Below, one piece after another: positions 48,986 through 63,997 of a stretch of 64,000 nt of DNA. Location: contig JABCPU010000004.1 in the NCBI GenBank assembly GCA_016800925.1, positions 248,001 to 312,000 of the forward strand, given 5' to 3'. A model generated the notes under the pieces. That model worked only from the letters and a program-made list of their open reading frames with translations. It had not been told where the DNA came from and did no database searches. Made by a program: the position numbers and the translations under genes. Within the stretch, counting starts at the first letter, position 1. Each line of letters starts with the position of its first letter. This DNA is from Suillus spraguei (taxonomy: Eukaryota > Basidiomycota > Agaricomycetes > Boletales > Suillaceae).

Positions 48986-50678
48986 CAGTGTATAGCTCGG
49001 AGGTACATCTCAATTAGGCCCAGTTATTACGCGAAAACCTCATTTTTATGTGATAGTCTGTCCATGAAAAGGAATTCCTAAATTCTTGACATACTGACCG
49101 AAACTGTCGGGATTCACCGAGCAGGAGGTCAGAAGTATGCACGCACATGAAGGACAGAGTGAGTCTGATAGTCAGGAAAATGATGTAACCTTACTACCTT
49201 TACCTTTCAAGTCATCCTCAGTCGCATTGGAACCCTTTGACCGCCTAGTTCCTGTCCTGTCACTTGTGAGCGTCTCCACGTACTGCGATACTATATTCTC
49301 CATTCTCATCTCGTAAAAAGCTGCCAGTGTTTCTTGTCGTCTCCCCCTCAAGTCATGTTTAAGCAGTTAGCAGAGTTCTGCACCCTATGGAGGAGGTTAA
49401 AACACGTATCAATCCAGACCGGCAAGCCAAAAGCCCAGATTGTATCATGGCTAAGTTCGTTTGCGTGAATCAAAAAGTCATCCACGATCACGTTACAACA
49501 TTCGATGGCGGGCCATACCTCTACCTCAGTGACCTCATCTAGCTCATAATGTTATCAGTACCCAGCTTTTGTTAATTATATTAACGAACTTTCTCATATG
49601 TGGATGCGCCCGTGGGACCCTCTCGTGCCTTATAGGTTATGGACTGCCCTGGGTTTCGACAAGGACAGTGAAAGGGGAAACTAGTACAGAGACGGCTCAA
49701 TTGCCGCTGATTTGACGTGAGAGTGAGAAGAGTGAGAAGATGATACATAGACGAGAGCTGATTAGTGGTTCACTGGAAAATGCCAGTGAGAAGTCTCATC
49801 GGATCAAGCTTCCTTGGGACTTGCGAAAGACGTGTACAGCGTTTCTAAGGCAGATGCCACCCACGCGCTGATAAAATTCCCAGTAATCCTATGTGCACCA
49901 TACCACACAAATGAGGCTGCATAAGAATTAAGTTGGATTTGTATATTCTTACCGTTAGAAATGTTCTCCTCGATACCAGCGGAGCGGCAGCACTCGGATC
50001 AGATAAAAATATCATGAAGCAATTTCGAAAAATATTGCAAACTTATGCCAGAAAATCAGCAGATATGAAATAGAAATGACCACCTATCTAACATTACGAT
50101 CCGTTGGAAGCAGAGGCGGTATAAGGGGCACACGTTGCTGTTGTTAGGATTTCACAATCATCTGAGAACAGTCCAACAAAGCTCATCCGTGACACGAACT
50201 GATTCAACTTACATCAACAGCTATTTTGTATAGCCTAGTACCAGCGCTGGTAGTACAATCGAGCAACGACAGAGACTGCAAGCCCCTTGTAAGATAAGAG
50301 GTATTTCAGCGACTCGGGGTGTGAAGTCGAAGTGGTCGAAGACTTGGACTCAGACAGGGTTCCGATATGAACGATGCGGCCCCTTCATCTACGTGGAAGT
50401 GCGCAGCTCCTCTATGTCTTTGAAATTATTCCTAGGATGAAAACGAAAATGCTGATGAACTATACTACCGTAGCTAGGAGAAGAAGAAAGCATCTGGTTC
50501 GCATTAGTATCATACAATTAGTAAGAGGGTGTGATTGTCACCAAAAAAGGAAGGTGCTGTAGATTGAATACAACTACTAAAGCTGCTTTCATATGAAACG
50601 TGTGGGGACTTTCACGCGTCGACTGCTCACCTTTACAACCATCTATAACACCACCACCACCAACATAGTATCTGACTA
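48986..50678. other. Gene-poor interval, no long frames
   Basis: About 1.7 kb without any long supported frame on either strand except one insignificant piece at 50374-50562. No terminal repeats or RNA gene recognised. The right end holds the promoter of the epimerase gene. Confidence 0.35.
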
Positions 50679-51740
50679 ATGCCCCGCGCAATCATATCTC
50701 CTTCAGTCCTTGCCTCTGACTTTGGGCAGCTCAGTGCAGAATGCAAGAGAATGATTAAAGGCGGAGCGGAATGGTTGCACATGGGTACGTTTACTGATAC
50801 ATCGTGAAGCTTCAGTGAGACGGTCCTCATCGCCACTCCGCCTTATATAGACGTCATGGACGGGTAAGAAATGTGATTCAATACTTCTATCCGATGTCAA
50901 TCCGTCTCAATCCAGCCACTTCGTGCCCAATATCTCAATGGGTTAGCACACCGTTGCGCTCGTTTACTTGCGAGTAGTTCTCACGTACATGCAGGTGCAC
51001 CAGTTCTGTCCTGCGTCTATAAAGGCGTCCCGGGCATATTCATGGATTGCCATATGATGGTTGCACAGCCCGAGAAAGTAAGCGCATATCTTATCGAACT
51101 CGATCGACACGACAGTAACTAATATCGGCATCTGCCCCAGTGGGTGAACGATATCGCGGATGCAGGAGGCTCGCTGTATTGTTTCCATATAGAGGCCACG
51201 TGTGAGTAATCTCGCCTTCGATCTTCTCTTCCTGATGACCTTGGCGCCTTGCGCAGCCGATGCCGTTTCACTTATCGATGCCATACATGCGCGGAACATG
51301 AAAGCCGGGATAGCCATTTCTCCGGATACGCCATCCACTGCCATCACAGATGAAATGGGCGCAGCAGCGGACATGCTCTTGGTTATGACCGTCTACCCTG
51401 GTGCGTCATAATTTAGATTTTTTGATAGGTCGCCTCACGTGACACAGGACGGGGTGGTCAAAAATTCATCGAGCGGTGTGTACCGAAGGTTGCGGAACTG
51501 CGCGCACGCTTCCCAGAGAAGGACATTGAGGTCGATGGCGGTGTTGGACCCCAGACGATCGATATCTGTGCCAATGCAGGTTAGTGCTGCCACAGAATTC
51601 TCTAGACGATTGTTTGACTGTCCATAGGTAGCAACGTCATCGTGGCAGGAACTGCCATTTTCAATGCGCCAAAACCAGAGGATGTCATTGCTTCACTGAA
51701 GGATACCGTTAATACTGCTCAAGCGAGGATCTCGAAGTAG
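50679..51740 (+). CDS. RPE1: Ribulose-phosphate 3-epimerase
   Basis: It interconverts ribulose 5-phosphate and xylulose 5-phosphate in the pentose phosphate pathway, in the cytosol. ATG 50679 gives MPRAIISPSVLASDFGQLSA then KGGAEWLHM. Two very small exons follow: 50851-50863 (13 nt, DVMDG) and 50916-50941 (26 nt, HFVPNISM). They carry the metal-binding and catalytic aspartate and histidine region. Next come FMDCHMMVAQPEKWVNDIAD, YCFHIEAT, NMKAGIAISPDTPS, MLLVMTVYPGRGGQKFI and EVDGGVGPQTI, with the second catalytic Asp in VDGGV. The end is NTAQARISK. About seven introns, every join in frame. TIM-barrel length of about 230 residues is usual. Confidence 0.93.
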
Positions 51741-52155
51741 ATGCTCAAGGCGCTGAACTTCTGATCGCACAATATGTATCAAGTAATTAGATTTTACGCG
51801 TTCATGTCCATCGAGGCAGCACAGTGTATGTTATTAAAGTAGACTAAGATTGGTCCTAGCAGGGCACTATGGCCTGAACCAGAAGGGCAGTAAGCAAACT
51901 GCTCGACATGTCCGAGGTGAAAAGATCGGCAAATGGTAGAAGTATGGACAGTGAAAGGACTGGGGAGTCAGAAGGCCAGGTATCCAAACAACTCGTTGTA
52001 TTGATGTCAGAGTCCGGATCAACCAATAACAAAGATTGAATTGTGCAATTTGTGCATTAATGATATGGGGTTGTTTCAAATAACGCGATTGATATTGATT
52101 ATAAGATTGCGGGTCCATGGTCGACGAGAAACCGCGAGGACGGAAGTGATTCAAA
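51741..52155. other. Intergenic between convergent genes
   Basis: 3' ends of the epimerase and the first glycosyltransferase. No gene seen. Confidence 0.4.
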
Positions 52156-54668
52156 TCACCATTGAAGCCATTCGCCGTACATGTTTGGCCTCTCTCCACG
52201 AATGTAAGACTCGAACGTTCTTTTGAGGACAGTGGCCCAATCAAGATCGCGTTTATCGTCAGCGACTCGATCAGTGGCATCCTCTGGATCGATATCAGGT
52301 TCTGCTGCCGCACGAGCAGCCCTTTCGCCAGCTGAAAACCTAGGACCTAGATCAGGCCAGTTACGAGATGGATCGAATGGCTTCCACCTGAGTCACGATT
52401 GAGCACCATGTGTCACACAGAAAGATAGTCTACTCACCAGAAGTTATGGAAGTGATAAGAGAAAGCACCCCGGAAGAAGCCTTCAAACCCTAATGCCTGA
52501 GGAGCGGCACTGGCTTGTACAGGTGTGTCAAAGAAGTCTGAGAACCTATGAAAAATGAATGAGCAAGGTATAACATGAGAACACGAAACTGCATACGTAC
52601 TCTTGGAAGTATGGTTGAGGCGGTCTTTCGCGTTGATAGTACTCAGTGTTAAGCCACGCAGAGTCAAACAAGGCGTCAGGTAGTCGTAGTAAGAGACCCT
52701 CTAAGTATGCGTCCTTGGTATAACGAGATACCGTCATGGGATGGAAGTCGAGGCCGTTCTTCAGAGCAGTGCGGAACAAGAATGACCCAAGAGCAGAGTT
52801 CTTGTTCATGCGCAGAACAGCAGTGTTATACTTCTCCAGCCGCGACCACCTATACGCAAACGCGCCTTTCCAACCCCAAAGCTCTTCCCAGTCCCGCAAG
52901 AAAATGGTGTCTGCATCGAGGTAGATACCACCGAACCGATGACAAAGGACAAATCGCGCCATATCAGAGAGGATAACTGAGAGACGGTCATATGAAGACG
53001 AAGATTTCGAACCGGTACGGTTGAGCATATCATCTTCATCCGACTTGTTGTCACCAGTAGACGAAGGTTTTTTAGCAGGGTCAGCATCGGTGCTGTTGGT
53101 CGAATCCTCTAGAGTAGCAGTACTGGTGGCCTCGGCACTTTTCGACTGCGACTTCTCGGCGGGCACACTGACAATGTGTCCTCCTGAGTTGAAGAGGGTC
53201 TCTCTTAACTCGCGCCACTCGTCCTTAAGTTCTGGGATACCATCAAGTTGGTCTGTCGTATTCCACAATTTGAATTTGATAACGTCCTTGAAGCGATGAT
53301 GCAAGAAAGGGGCTGCCCAGGGATTGGTCTTGAGCCCTTCATACATGTCGCTCAAAGCGGAAGGGTTGGGGACAGACGCTGCAGGACCAGGGTTGATCCA
53401 CATCCAGAACTCAGGGCGGCAAACATTAAGAGTGTCGCCATCCTTCAGATGCAGACCGACATTCTGTGTGAAGAGGAAGGATAGCAAAGCGAGATATGGC
53501 TTGTCGGTGAATGGGCCAGTCCAGAACATGTGGAAGAGACGTGGGTTTTCAGGGTCGCAAGGTGCCGGAAGACTTGAAGAAGGTGTATGTTGCAAAGGGG
53601 CACGGAGAGGTAACTGTGTCTCCCAGTCTACCCCCGTCTTCTTTCTTAAACCTGCGTTAGGATCCGCCTCTCCACCTGAAGCTAGCGGACGGGGTGGAAC
53701 AATGGGATTGGCTATAAGGATGGGATCCGTGAAGGGATCTGTAAAGTTCTCTTTTTCTTGTTCCATGTAGATGTATTTCCATTCGTCCATTTCGCCCCGC
53801 CTGAGTCTCTTGCCATTGTCGAGGCCTGCACCTATACGCAAAACTTCGAGGCAGTCACGTACATACTTTAAAAGATATTAGTGGGTAAAAAAGACAAAAA
53901 AAGCAGAATGCGTACTTTGCCCTGTGAGAAGTCACAATGATCCATAATAATGTCCAAGTCAACGACGCTGCCCGGTACAGGGCGAGGTGGATATGCAACA
54001 TTGGGAGGCAGGCTTTGTACATCGAGATAAACGCGTCGTGGACCGTCTCCACGCGTGGTGGTAGCTACAGGGCCTGGAGGAGGCCTGAATCGTGAAGGAA
54101 TCGTTGGAACTTTTCGTGGAGGAAGAGCAGGGTTGAGTGGTGGAAAGCTGAGTCCGACCTGCTCAGGTACTAAGAGAAATCATAATCAATACGTATGATT
54201 ACAACAAGAGAGATGACACGCACTCTTTGCATTACTTGGATAATGGCCACTATCTATTTCCCATTTCCAAATTCGCTGCAAATCTTCTCTCCCAAAGACT
54301 AGGGTAGAAGATTCCCCAAAGTTTGGAGTCCACTGTTTTTCCTCTGCGCCGAACCGACGCGCGAAGGAACATACTGTGACAACGGAAGCAATCAAGACTA
54401 CGCAGAGCAGTATAGGCCCTCGTCGTCGTCCAAAATGCGAGATATTGATCTGGCGAATACGATTTGGATTTGGCATAAATAAACGAAAGCGACGCGAGCG
54501 TACGCCGGGGATTGGAACTGATACTGGGATTGTCCAGGACATTGAATGGGAATGTCGATGCATTTTCTCGGTCACAGCGGAAGAATAAGTTGGAAGAGAA
54601 TTTGTTACACGACTCTTGTCAGGAAAGCCATTCCCGCGTTGAGGAGAAAAGTAATTAGAAGACGCCAT
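52156..54668 (-). CDS. Type II membrane glycosyltransferase with DXD motif, copy A
   Basis: The protein looks like a Golgi glycosyltransferase of the DXD sugar-binding (GT32-like) type. ATG 54668 begins a cytosolic tail of about 80 residues (PTYSSAVTEKMHRHSHSMSW), then a signal anchor, GPILLCVVLIASVVTVCSFA. The luminal part includes LVFGREDLQRIWKWEIDSGH, RLFHMFWTGPFTDKPYLALL and HRFGGIYLDADTIFLRDWEE, with the DXD motif in LDADT. The end is GERPNMYGEWLQW. Residues between about 53060 and 53180 form a low-complexity Ser/Thr/Asp insert that copy B lacks. Five or so introns. It lies 420 bp from copy B, same strand, same architecture. The acceptor and sugar are not predictable. Confidence 0.85.
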
Positions 54669-55088
54669 TTCGTCCAGTAAACGGCGAATTCACGACGCTC
54701 GTGAGGACGCCAAACGAGCACTTTTAAGAATATTGATGTAAAGCAAAGAAGCGTTGGGATCCGTGAGAATTTATTATCTGTGCTGTTCACTGTTCAACGG
54801 GCATAGCCAAATTAAATCATTTGGGTGTGAATTTGTTTAGCATCAGTAATTTTTAGGCTGACGGTGGCCTGGCCAACTACATGAGAGCCGAGCCCAGCTA
54901 TCCGCAGCCTCAGCGGTCACAAAAATAATCAGCACAGCACATGCTAGCACATGTCAGCACTCCACTATACGATATACAACAGCATTCTGTATCGTCAAAT
55001 TACACGTTGGCCGAAAAGTCTTTCAATAGCATCTGTCCAAAGTTGCGTCAAATAGATCCGCGATGAAAATGTCTTCCAGTTCAGATCG
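54669..55088. other. Intergenic between glycosyltransferase copies
   Basis: Promoter of copy A and 3' end of copy B. Short CAGCACATG-type direct repeats occur near 54934-54957. No gene. Confidence 0.35.
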
Positions 55089-57487
55089 TCACCACCGCAA
55101 CCATTCACCATACATATTGGGTCTTTCTCCACGAATGTAAGCCTCAAACGTTCGTTTCAACACAGTCGCCCAGTCCAAGTCACGCTTGTCATCAGTTATT
55201 TTGTCGCTCCAATCATCGGGATCTGCATGAGGGTTGGCAGCAGCGCGTGCTGCCCTTTCACCACCTGCAAATTTAGGCCCTAAGTCCGGCCAATTCCTCG
55301 CAGGATCGAACGGCTTCCACCTTTCTCAAAGATATCAACAAGGGTGCAATATGAAAAAAAGAAGAAATTTACTCACCAGAAGTTATGAAAGTGATACGAA
55401 AATGCTCCTTGGAAGAACCCCTCGAATCCGGTAACCTGTGTTGAAGCACTCTGCACTTCTGGAGTGTCAAAGAAATCAGCAAAGCTACGTGATGGATCGT
55501 CAGCAAATTGCAGTCAAGATTATCTTCAGGAACATACCCAGTGAAAAAGGGGTATGGCGGCCTTTCCATTTGATAGCCTTCCGTGTTTAGCCATGCTGGG
55601 TCGAATAGCGCGTCAGGAACGCGTAACAGAAGGTTCTCCAGGTGCGCCTCTTTAAGGTACTTAGAGATCGCGACAGGATGAAAATCGAAACCGTTCTTCA
55701 ATGCGGTGCGGAAGAGGAAAGAACCAAGGGCAGAACCCTTGTTGAGATGGAGTACAGCAGTATTGTAGTCTTCGTGATAGGACCACCGATAGGCAAAAGC
55801 GCCTTTCCATCCCCAAAGCTCCTCCCAGTCCCTCAAGAAGATGGTATCAGCATCTAGGTAGATCCCTCCATAGCGATGGGTGACAATGAAACGTGCCATG
55901 TCAGACAAAATGACAGAAAGCCTGTCATAAGTCGCTTCCGATTTCGATCCAAGGCGATGAATCATGTCACGGGTTTTAGATAGGGTAGCACTGGAGCTCC
56001 CTGCAGGTTGCTCGGCAGGTACGCTCACAGTCACACCCCCTGAGTTGAAAAGAGTGTCCATTTTTCGCCACTCGTCTCTCAGCTCCAGGTTGCTATCAAG
56101 TTGTTCTGTCGTGTTCCACAGTCTGAATTTGATCATATTCTTGAAACGCGGATGAAGAAAAGGTGCAGCCCATGGGTTCGTCTTCAGTGCGTCGTACATA
56201 TCTGTGAGCGCAGAGGGATTTGGAACGGCTGCTGCAGGACCAGGATTAATCCACAGCCATATCTGTGGATGACAAATGTCGAGCTCTTGCCCCGGTTCAA
56301 GATGGAGGCCAAGATTTTGGGTGAAAAGAAAAGATAACAGTGCGACATATGGTTTCTCGTTGAATGGACCTGCCCAAAACATATGGAACAGGCGGAGATT
56401 TTCTGGATCGCAAGCAGTCGAACGGTTTGAACCAACGCTTGGCTGCTCGGGGGGAGGGAGCTCTAGTGGACGCTCCCATTGAACATTCCTCTTCTTTATC
56501 AATCCCGCATTGGAATTTTGGCGTCCAGTGGGGTATGGTCCAGCAGGTACTATAGGTGCAGCCTGCTTAACACGGGGAATTCTTTCTTCCTCTAGTCGAT
56601 CCTCTTCCATAAATGCGTATTTCCATCCATCCACTGATCCTCGTCGAAGTCTTCGACCGTTATCCAAACTAGCGGAGACGCGTAAAAATTCCAAGCAATC
56701 GCGGACATACTACGGAACAACGTAAACATGGGCATGAGATCTCCGCAAATGACACACCTTGCCCTCTGAAAAACTACACTGCTCTAGAATGATATCTAAA
56801 TCTGCAATGCTTCTGGGTATCGGTCTAGGCGGGTACGCAGCGCCGATAGACTGCTTTTGATTTTCAAGATATGCCCTACGGGGACCAATTCCCCGTGTAA
56901 TGGTAGTTACTGGCCCTGGCGGGGGCGTGAATGGTGAAATGAGTGTGTGCGCCTTTGCTGGAGGCAAGGCCGGATTCAAAATAGCGGAGGTGAAACCAAT
57001 CTGCTCGGGTACTCAGAACAAGTCAGCCCCATCTGGCATAAGACCCGAAACCACGTTGTCACTTACTCTTTCCATTGCTGGGGTAATGTCCGCTCTCGAT
57101 CTCCCACTTCCAAATGCGTTGCAAGTTCTCCCTGCCGAACACGAGGGTTGAATCCCTGAATGGAGGTGTCCAGTGTGACTCTTCAGTACCCAACAATATG
57201 AGAACGAATACTGCAATGGCGAAGACTACGATAATGAAAGCAACACATCGAAAAACGAAACCTCCTCGTCGACCGACACGGGCTAACCTGGAGCGAGGCC
57301 CGAGGCTCGGGGACTGGAGACGTATTCGGTGCGTTGAACCCGTCATAGGTATGAGCCATTGCCTACCACTGGACTGGAGATGCAATTTTTCGCGAACGGC
57401 AGAGGAATAGGAAGGAAGATGAGGATCATAGAAGGGTTGGTCGCGAGTAGTACCACGCTGCAATGCAGCAAAATAACGAGCTGCCAT
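55089..57487 (-). CDS. Type II membrane glycosyltransferase with DXD motif, copy B
   Basis: This is a tandem paralogue of copy A with the same domain order. ATG 57487 gives MAARYFAALQRGTTRDQPFY, a tail with PSYSSAVREKLH, and the anchor FRCVAFIIVVFAIAVFVLIL. Then LVFGRENLQRIWKWEIESGH, RLFHMFWAGPFNEKPYVALL and HRYGGIYLDADTIFLRDWEE, again with LDADT as the DXD motif. The C-terminus is GERPNMYGEWLRW. It is slightly shorter because the Ser/Asp-rich insert of copy A is missing. Introns fall at matching places, so the pair arose by DNA duplication. Catalytic motifs are intact in both, which suggests both are functional. Confidence 0.85.
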
Positions 57488-57917
57488 CGCGTTTCAAGCA
57501 GCAATTTTGAGTTTTGTGGGATAGTCAAAGAAGGGAGGATGAGAACTTCAGGCCTCAGGCGTCTGAGTTAGTACGTTAATACTTACTACTATGATAGTGG
57601 AGTAAAGAAAGTGGGCATCAGGTCATTGCGCGCAATTAACCTGCAAGGAAGATATTTTACCGGTATCAGTAGCGACCTGTGATGTATGGATCGCTCTATG
57701 GGAAAGTTGGCATTTCAGCAAGAAGATGCGCAGCTGATAAATAGACATGAATAGCCTGAGCGTCGTGAGTTGTCAGCGGACAATCGCCGCTTAGCGGTCA
57801 ACACCAGGACACGTCAGATGTCATTGTACATTGTCATATGCATGATAACCCCGCTTAATACACGCTACAGTATGTTTACAACAAAGTCTAAGGTCCTCAA
57901 CAGTTAACTTCAATTAT
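57488..57917. other. Intergenic
   Basis: Promoter of glycosyltransferase copy B and 3' end of pyruvate kinase. Nothing else seen. Confidence 0.4.
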
Positions 57918-60229
<2,312 letters not shown>

Positions 60230-60880
60230 CTTGTTGGTTCTAGCGACGTTGGATAGGAATCGATTATAGACCGTGCACTGGACTGGGGAAGAGAAAATAT
60301 TATCAACACTCGTACCAGTACAAGTAGAAGATATAGCGAGCCTTCTAGCGGCGCTACTAGTAGGGAGTAAAAAAACGGTACGGATCATACGATGTGGTTT
60401 TGGCTCGGGTTCGGTCGACTTACCTGATGATGGGCAGTTAAGGCAAGAAATTCAGAATATTCAATATCCAGTGTCTTTATCTATGCTTCGTTGATCCCAT
60501 CGATTAATTGAGAACGTTAACAGCCGCACCAATCGCCTGCTCCTCGTATTACCCATGACAGGCCGCCACTAGTGACATTTTTACACGAACGTTCGAGCCC
60601 TTGCATTATCCATATCGGACGATAGTTAGCAAGTATTGTGATTAAACTAACAAATATGGACCCGTTGTGAATTGACAATATGATAAAAAACCTTGCCAGC
60701 ATGTCTGGCTTACAGAATTCCACTCAAGAAAATGAATCGGCAGAAAGAAGGGTAGGTACGGGAACCGCGGAGAAGTGCTAGAATTTGGGAGCTTGACGAC
60801 AGCAATGATCTGAAAGATAAGACAGAGCAAACGAAGAGCAACAAGCAACGAGAATCGACGATAGCATATCTGAATCAATG
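60230..60880. promoter_or_regulatory. Upstream region of pyruvate kinase
   Basis: This 651-bp gap contains the pyruvate kinase promoter and the 3' end of the CSL gene. No gene-like frame and no element I can name. Confidence 0.4.
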
Positions 60881-63367
60881 TTACATTACTCTTAACGTCC
60901 AACCATGCAAACCTCCATCAGCTGCCGCCGCAGCTTGTGCCGCCGCTAGCCAGCTAGCATCCGCCGACCCCCCTGGCGGTGCTAGAACACCGCCAGATGC
61001 CATCGACCCTAGCTCCATAGCCTGGAATACGTGTTCACAACTGATCGTTCGTCCAGAGTGATAACCGATGCCATCCGAGGCGCGAATGAACAACAGGGGA
61101 AGACTCCGGCCAGCTATGGAAGGTGGAGGGTGCGATTGCGAACTACTTCCATTGGGCCCATCAAGCGGTGCATGTTCACTGTGTTGTGGTGATTGACGAT
61201 GGATGAGACCATCTGAGGTCATCACGCTCGGAGTCATCACATCCTCTTCGAGCGCCTTGATAATCTCAGCCAATGAAGGCAGTTCTACAGTCACGATGGT
61301 GTGCAAAGGGGGCTGAGTGAGATATCGTGATGCAGCGTCGGTAGGGGAATTTGCAACGTCTTCACCTCCACCCACTACTACCTCATTAGATGAACCGGAC
61401 ATGGATGCGCCGAAAGCGGCAATGTTAGTCAACGGTCCTGGGGGAGCAGCCTGATAGAAACGAGCTCTAAGAGGACCAAGACCACCTAAATACACGGTCA
61501 GTGGCATCTGAGTTCGTGTCTTTGGGTCTTCATAGAAGAAGTGCGACACAGTCATTTCGAGTATATTGTTCGTTGGTCGGTACACTGGTGCCGTAAATAG
61601 TGTCGGGAAGGGTGTGATGGGCATCTCGGGTATTGAGTTACTATGTTGACCAAACGCATCAAAGAATGTATACTGGAATTTGGCTATGATTGAATGTTAT
61701 TGGTGCAATCCGACAGCTCAATGAAAATACCCACAAATGCCCACAATTGTCCAGCATAAATAGTCATCTACTTCATCGGTCAAGGTTCTCACGCCATCTT
61801 TCATCTCATCTCGTATGCGAGGCGATTGGAAGATCAAGGGGTGTGTTCCACCCTGAGCGGGTGCTCCTGGGACAGATGGGGTAGAGTTCGGAGCACCAGG
61901 GATGGGACCGGCGGCGGACAAATAATGTCTCGTACCATCCTGATTCACTCTTTGCAGAGCAATTTTCTGCATCTGACTCACAGGTCCACCATCCTCAGCA
62001 GATACGCGACCTTTGTCAACTTTGCGAATGATAAGGGGTGACGTGGCAATATTAGACAACGTGTCCGAAAGGACGACCTCACAACCGTAAGTGACAGGTT
62101 GCGGACCGGCTGAGCGGGAACGTGAGTAAACATGTATAATACTTTCCGGTCACGTGAGTACATACCATTAGTGGGCGGCGCGTCATCGGGGCGTCGCACT
62201 ACGTTCACATTGAACGCAGACCAAGTGACATTACTTGCACAGAGCTGAGAATTGTCGATAGTCATATACTTGGTGCGTACAGTCTGTGAATTGATCCTGT
62301 TGAAAAGAGAGACAGGACCTCCCGCGAGGATACACGAAGAGATGTTACGCGTTTTCGCTGTCTTCTTCGAGGGTTTAGATATAATGGTTACAGGAGCTGA
62401 ATCAAAGGTGGCCCAAACACGTCCTGGAGTTCCATCAGCACTGCTCTCGCCTGACAAAGCAGAAGGAGGAGGTTCTATTATGTCGAGGGACAGCTGGAAG
62501 CTCTTTGCTTTTGCTGTGCCAGTCACGTGCAAGAATTTGAAGCTTCCGGTCATGTTGTTGTCCAAATTAGTCTTTTGGTCCAACGATCGTTCACCCTGTT
62601 CGGAGACAACTGACATGGCGAGTTGCTGGGAACGCATTTGCCACACCGGACCTTGAATATGCACGACAGGAGGAGGGCAAAGGAAGCGTTTCTCGCTACC
62701 ATAAGATTTCTGTGCAACGGCGGCGTGCAAACACATGACAGTTGTCATTTGAAGGAGGGGATGCTGGTGTTGCTGCGCCACATGTTCGCGAACAACAGGC
62801 CGACGAATTTTTGGGTGTGGATCGTCAGGGTCTGTCTCGTCGAGTTTGCGCTTACCAGACTTGCCGTTGGAAGACTTGTTTGATGCACATACATGAGTGC
62901 TACACTATAGTGATGCACTTTGTACTTACCTGGGCTATTACAGGTGTAAGAAGAGGGGAAGAATGATGGGGCTGAGGTGAAGGTTGGACAGGGGGAATAC
63001 CCCACTGATGTAATGAATCTGGAGCTGCTGCTGCTGAATCTTTTCGGTTGGCGGCAAGTAGAGATTGAAGAGACGCGTTCGGATCGGTATTAGAGAGAAT
63101 GGAAGGAGGAGCGGAAGTTACTGGAGGTTGTGAATTAGGAATAGCATTGTTGTTTGATGATTGAATATGGTTTGAATGCTGAAACTGTTCACCGACTTTA
63201 TTGGCAAGTATATGAGGAGGAGAAGAGGTAGGGTTTACAAGTAAATCCAAAGTAGATTGTACGGGCGAAGTTGGGGATGAACTGCTTGAATTTTTATTCA
63301 GCTGCTGTTGAAGAGCAGCTTCGGGCATTTGGATGTGTGAAGAAGAGTAAGGATGGAAAGTCCTCAT
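60881..63367 (-). CDS. CSL-family transcription factor (CBF1/Su(H)/LAG-1-like)
   Basis: Fungal CSL proteins bind GTGGGAA-like DNA sites; in fission yeast Cbf11 and Cbf12 control adhesion, lipid genes and cell-cycle progress. The chosen start, 63367, reads MRTFHPYSSSHIQMPEAALQ, because in-frame codons further upstream encode an unlikely hydrophobic stretch. A long Ser/Pro/Asn-rich N-terminus is followed by a basic stretch, KRKLDETDPDDPHPKIRRP. The DNA-binding region reads TTVMCLHAAVAQKSYGSEKR FLCPPP. The beta-trefoil part has SLFNRINSQTVRTKYMTID and ATSPLIIRKVDKGRVSA. The C-terminal TIG-like domain has SHFFYEDPKTRTQMPLTVYL. It ends GLHGWTLRVM. At least four introns. Animal Notch-related partners are absent from fungi, so the role here is independent of Notch. 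Confidence 0.88.
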
Positions 63368-63530
63368 AACAGTTTCCCGCCCGATGTTGGTAGCCAGCTG
63401 TGGGAATCGAGGAAGAGAGGTGGGAAAATAAGGAAGAGAGATTTCAACTAAGACGTGAGAAAAAACAATTACAAACACGTGTAATCGTGAGAAATTTATT
63501 TTTATAAATAATAATAATAATGATAACAAT

Positions 63531-63997
63531 CTAAGCTATCCCCCATCGTACAAGCCACAAATCATCTAAATAGTATGTCAACTCATGTCCATTTGTTTCG
63601 TTAAATCGGACTTACTAAGTATTGATAACACGCCCATTTTATCCTCCCCTTTGATTATATCCTCTATCTTATCCCGTGCGAACACGACGGGTCCCGACGT
63701 ACAAGGCAACGATTCATCGACACCCTCCACAAACGAAAACGTTTGTTCTTGCCGTAACCATTCCCAATGTTCTCCCGGAGATGAAAGGTATGATACGGGA
63801 AAAAAGCCCGCAAGACTGAACGGATCTTTTCTATCCTGCAAGTAGGCCGCCGTCCCCGCAAAGGCGTGGTGGGATACCGATGTTTGATCTAAGCGGGGAA
63901 TAAACCCATCTGCGGTAGACTTTGCCCTAGTTGGACCAGGTTGATCTTGATATTCGAGAGATTGAGGGACGGTATTACAACGACGGATGGTGGCCAT
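63531..63997 (-). CDS. Hypothetical protein, about 138 aa
   Basis: I do not recognise a domain. ATG 63997 lies 3 bp from the window edge, so its promoter is outside. Exon 63997-63616 and exon 63565-63531 are joined by a 50-nt intron (GTAAGT to TTTAG), giving MATIRRCNTVPQSLEYQDQP at the start and NDLWLVRWGIA at the end. Without the intron the frame ends after SDLTKQMDMS. A conserved-looking core, AGFFPVSYLSSPGEHWEWLR followed by FVEGVDESLPCTSGPVVFA, suggests a real gene. There is no signal peptide or membrane helix. It is on the same strand as the CSL gene, 163 bp upstream of its chosen ATG. Confidence 0.6.

Noticed and set aside
52041..52226. Small plus-strand frame downstream of the epimerase
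   Set aside because: It is antisense to the last exon and 3' end of glycosyltransferase copy A.
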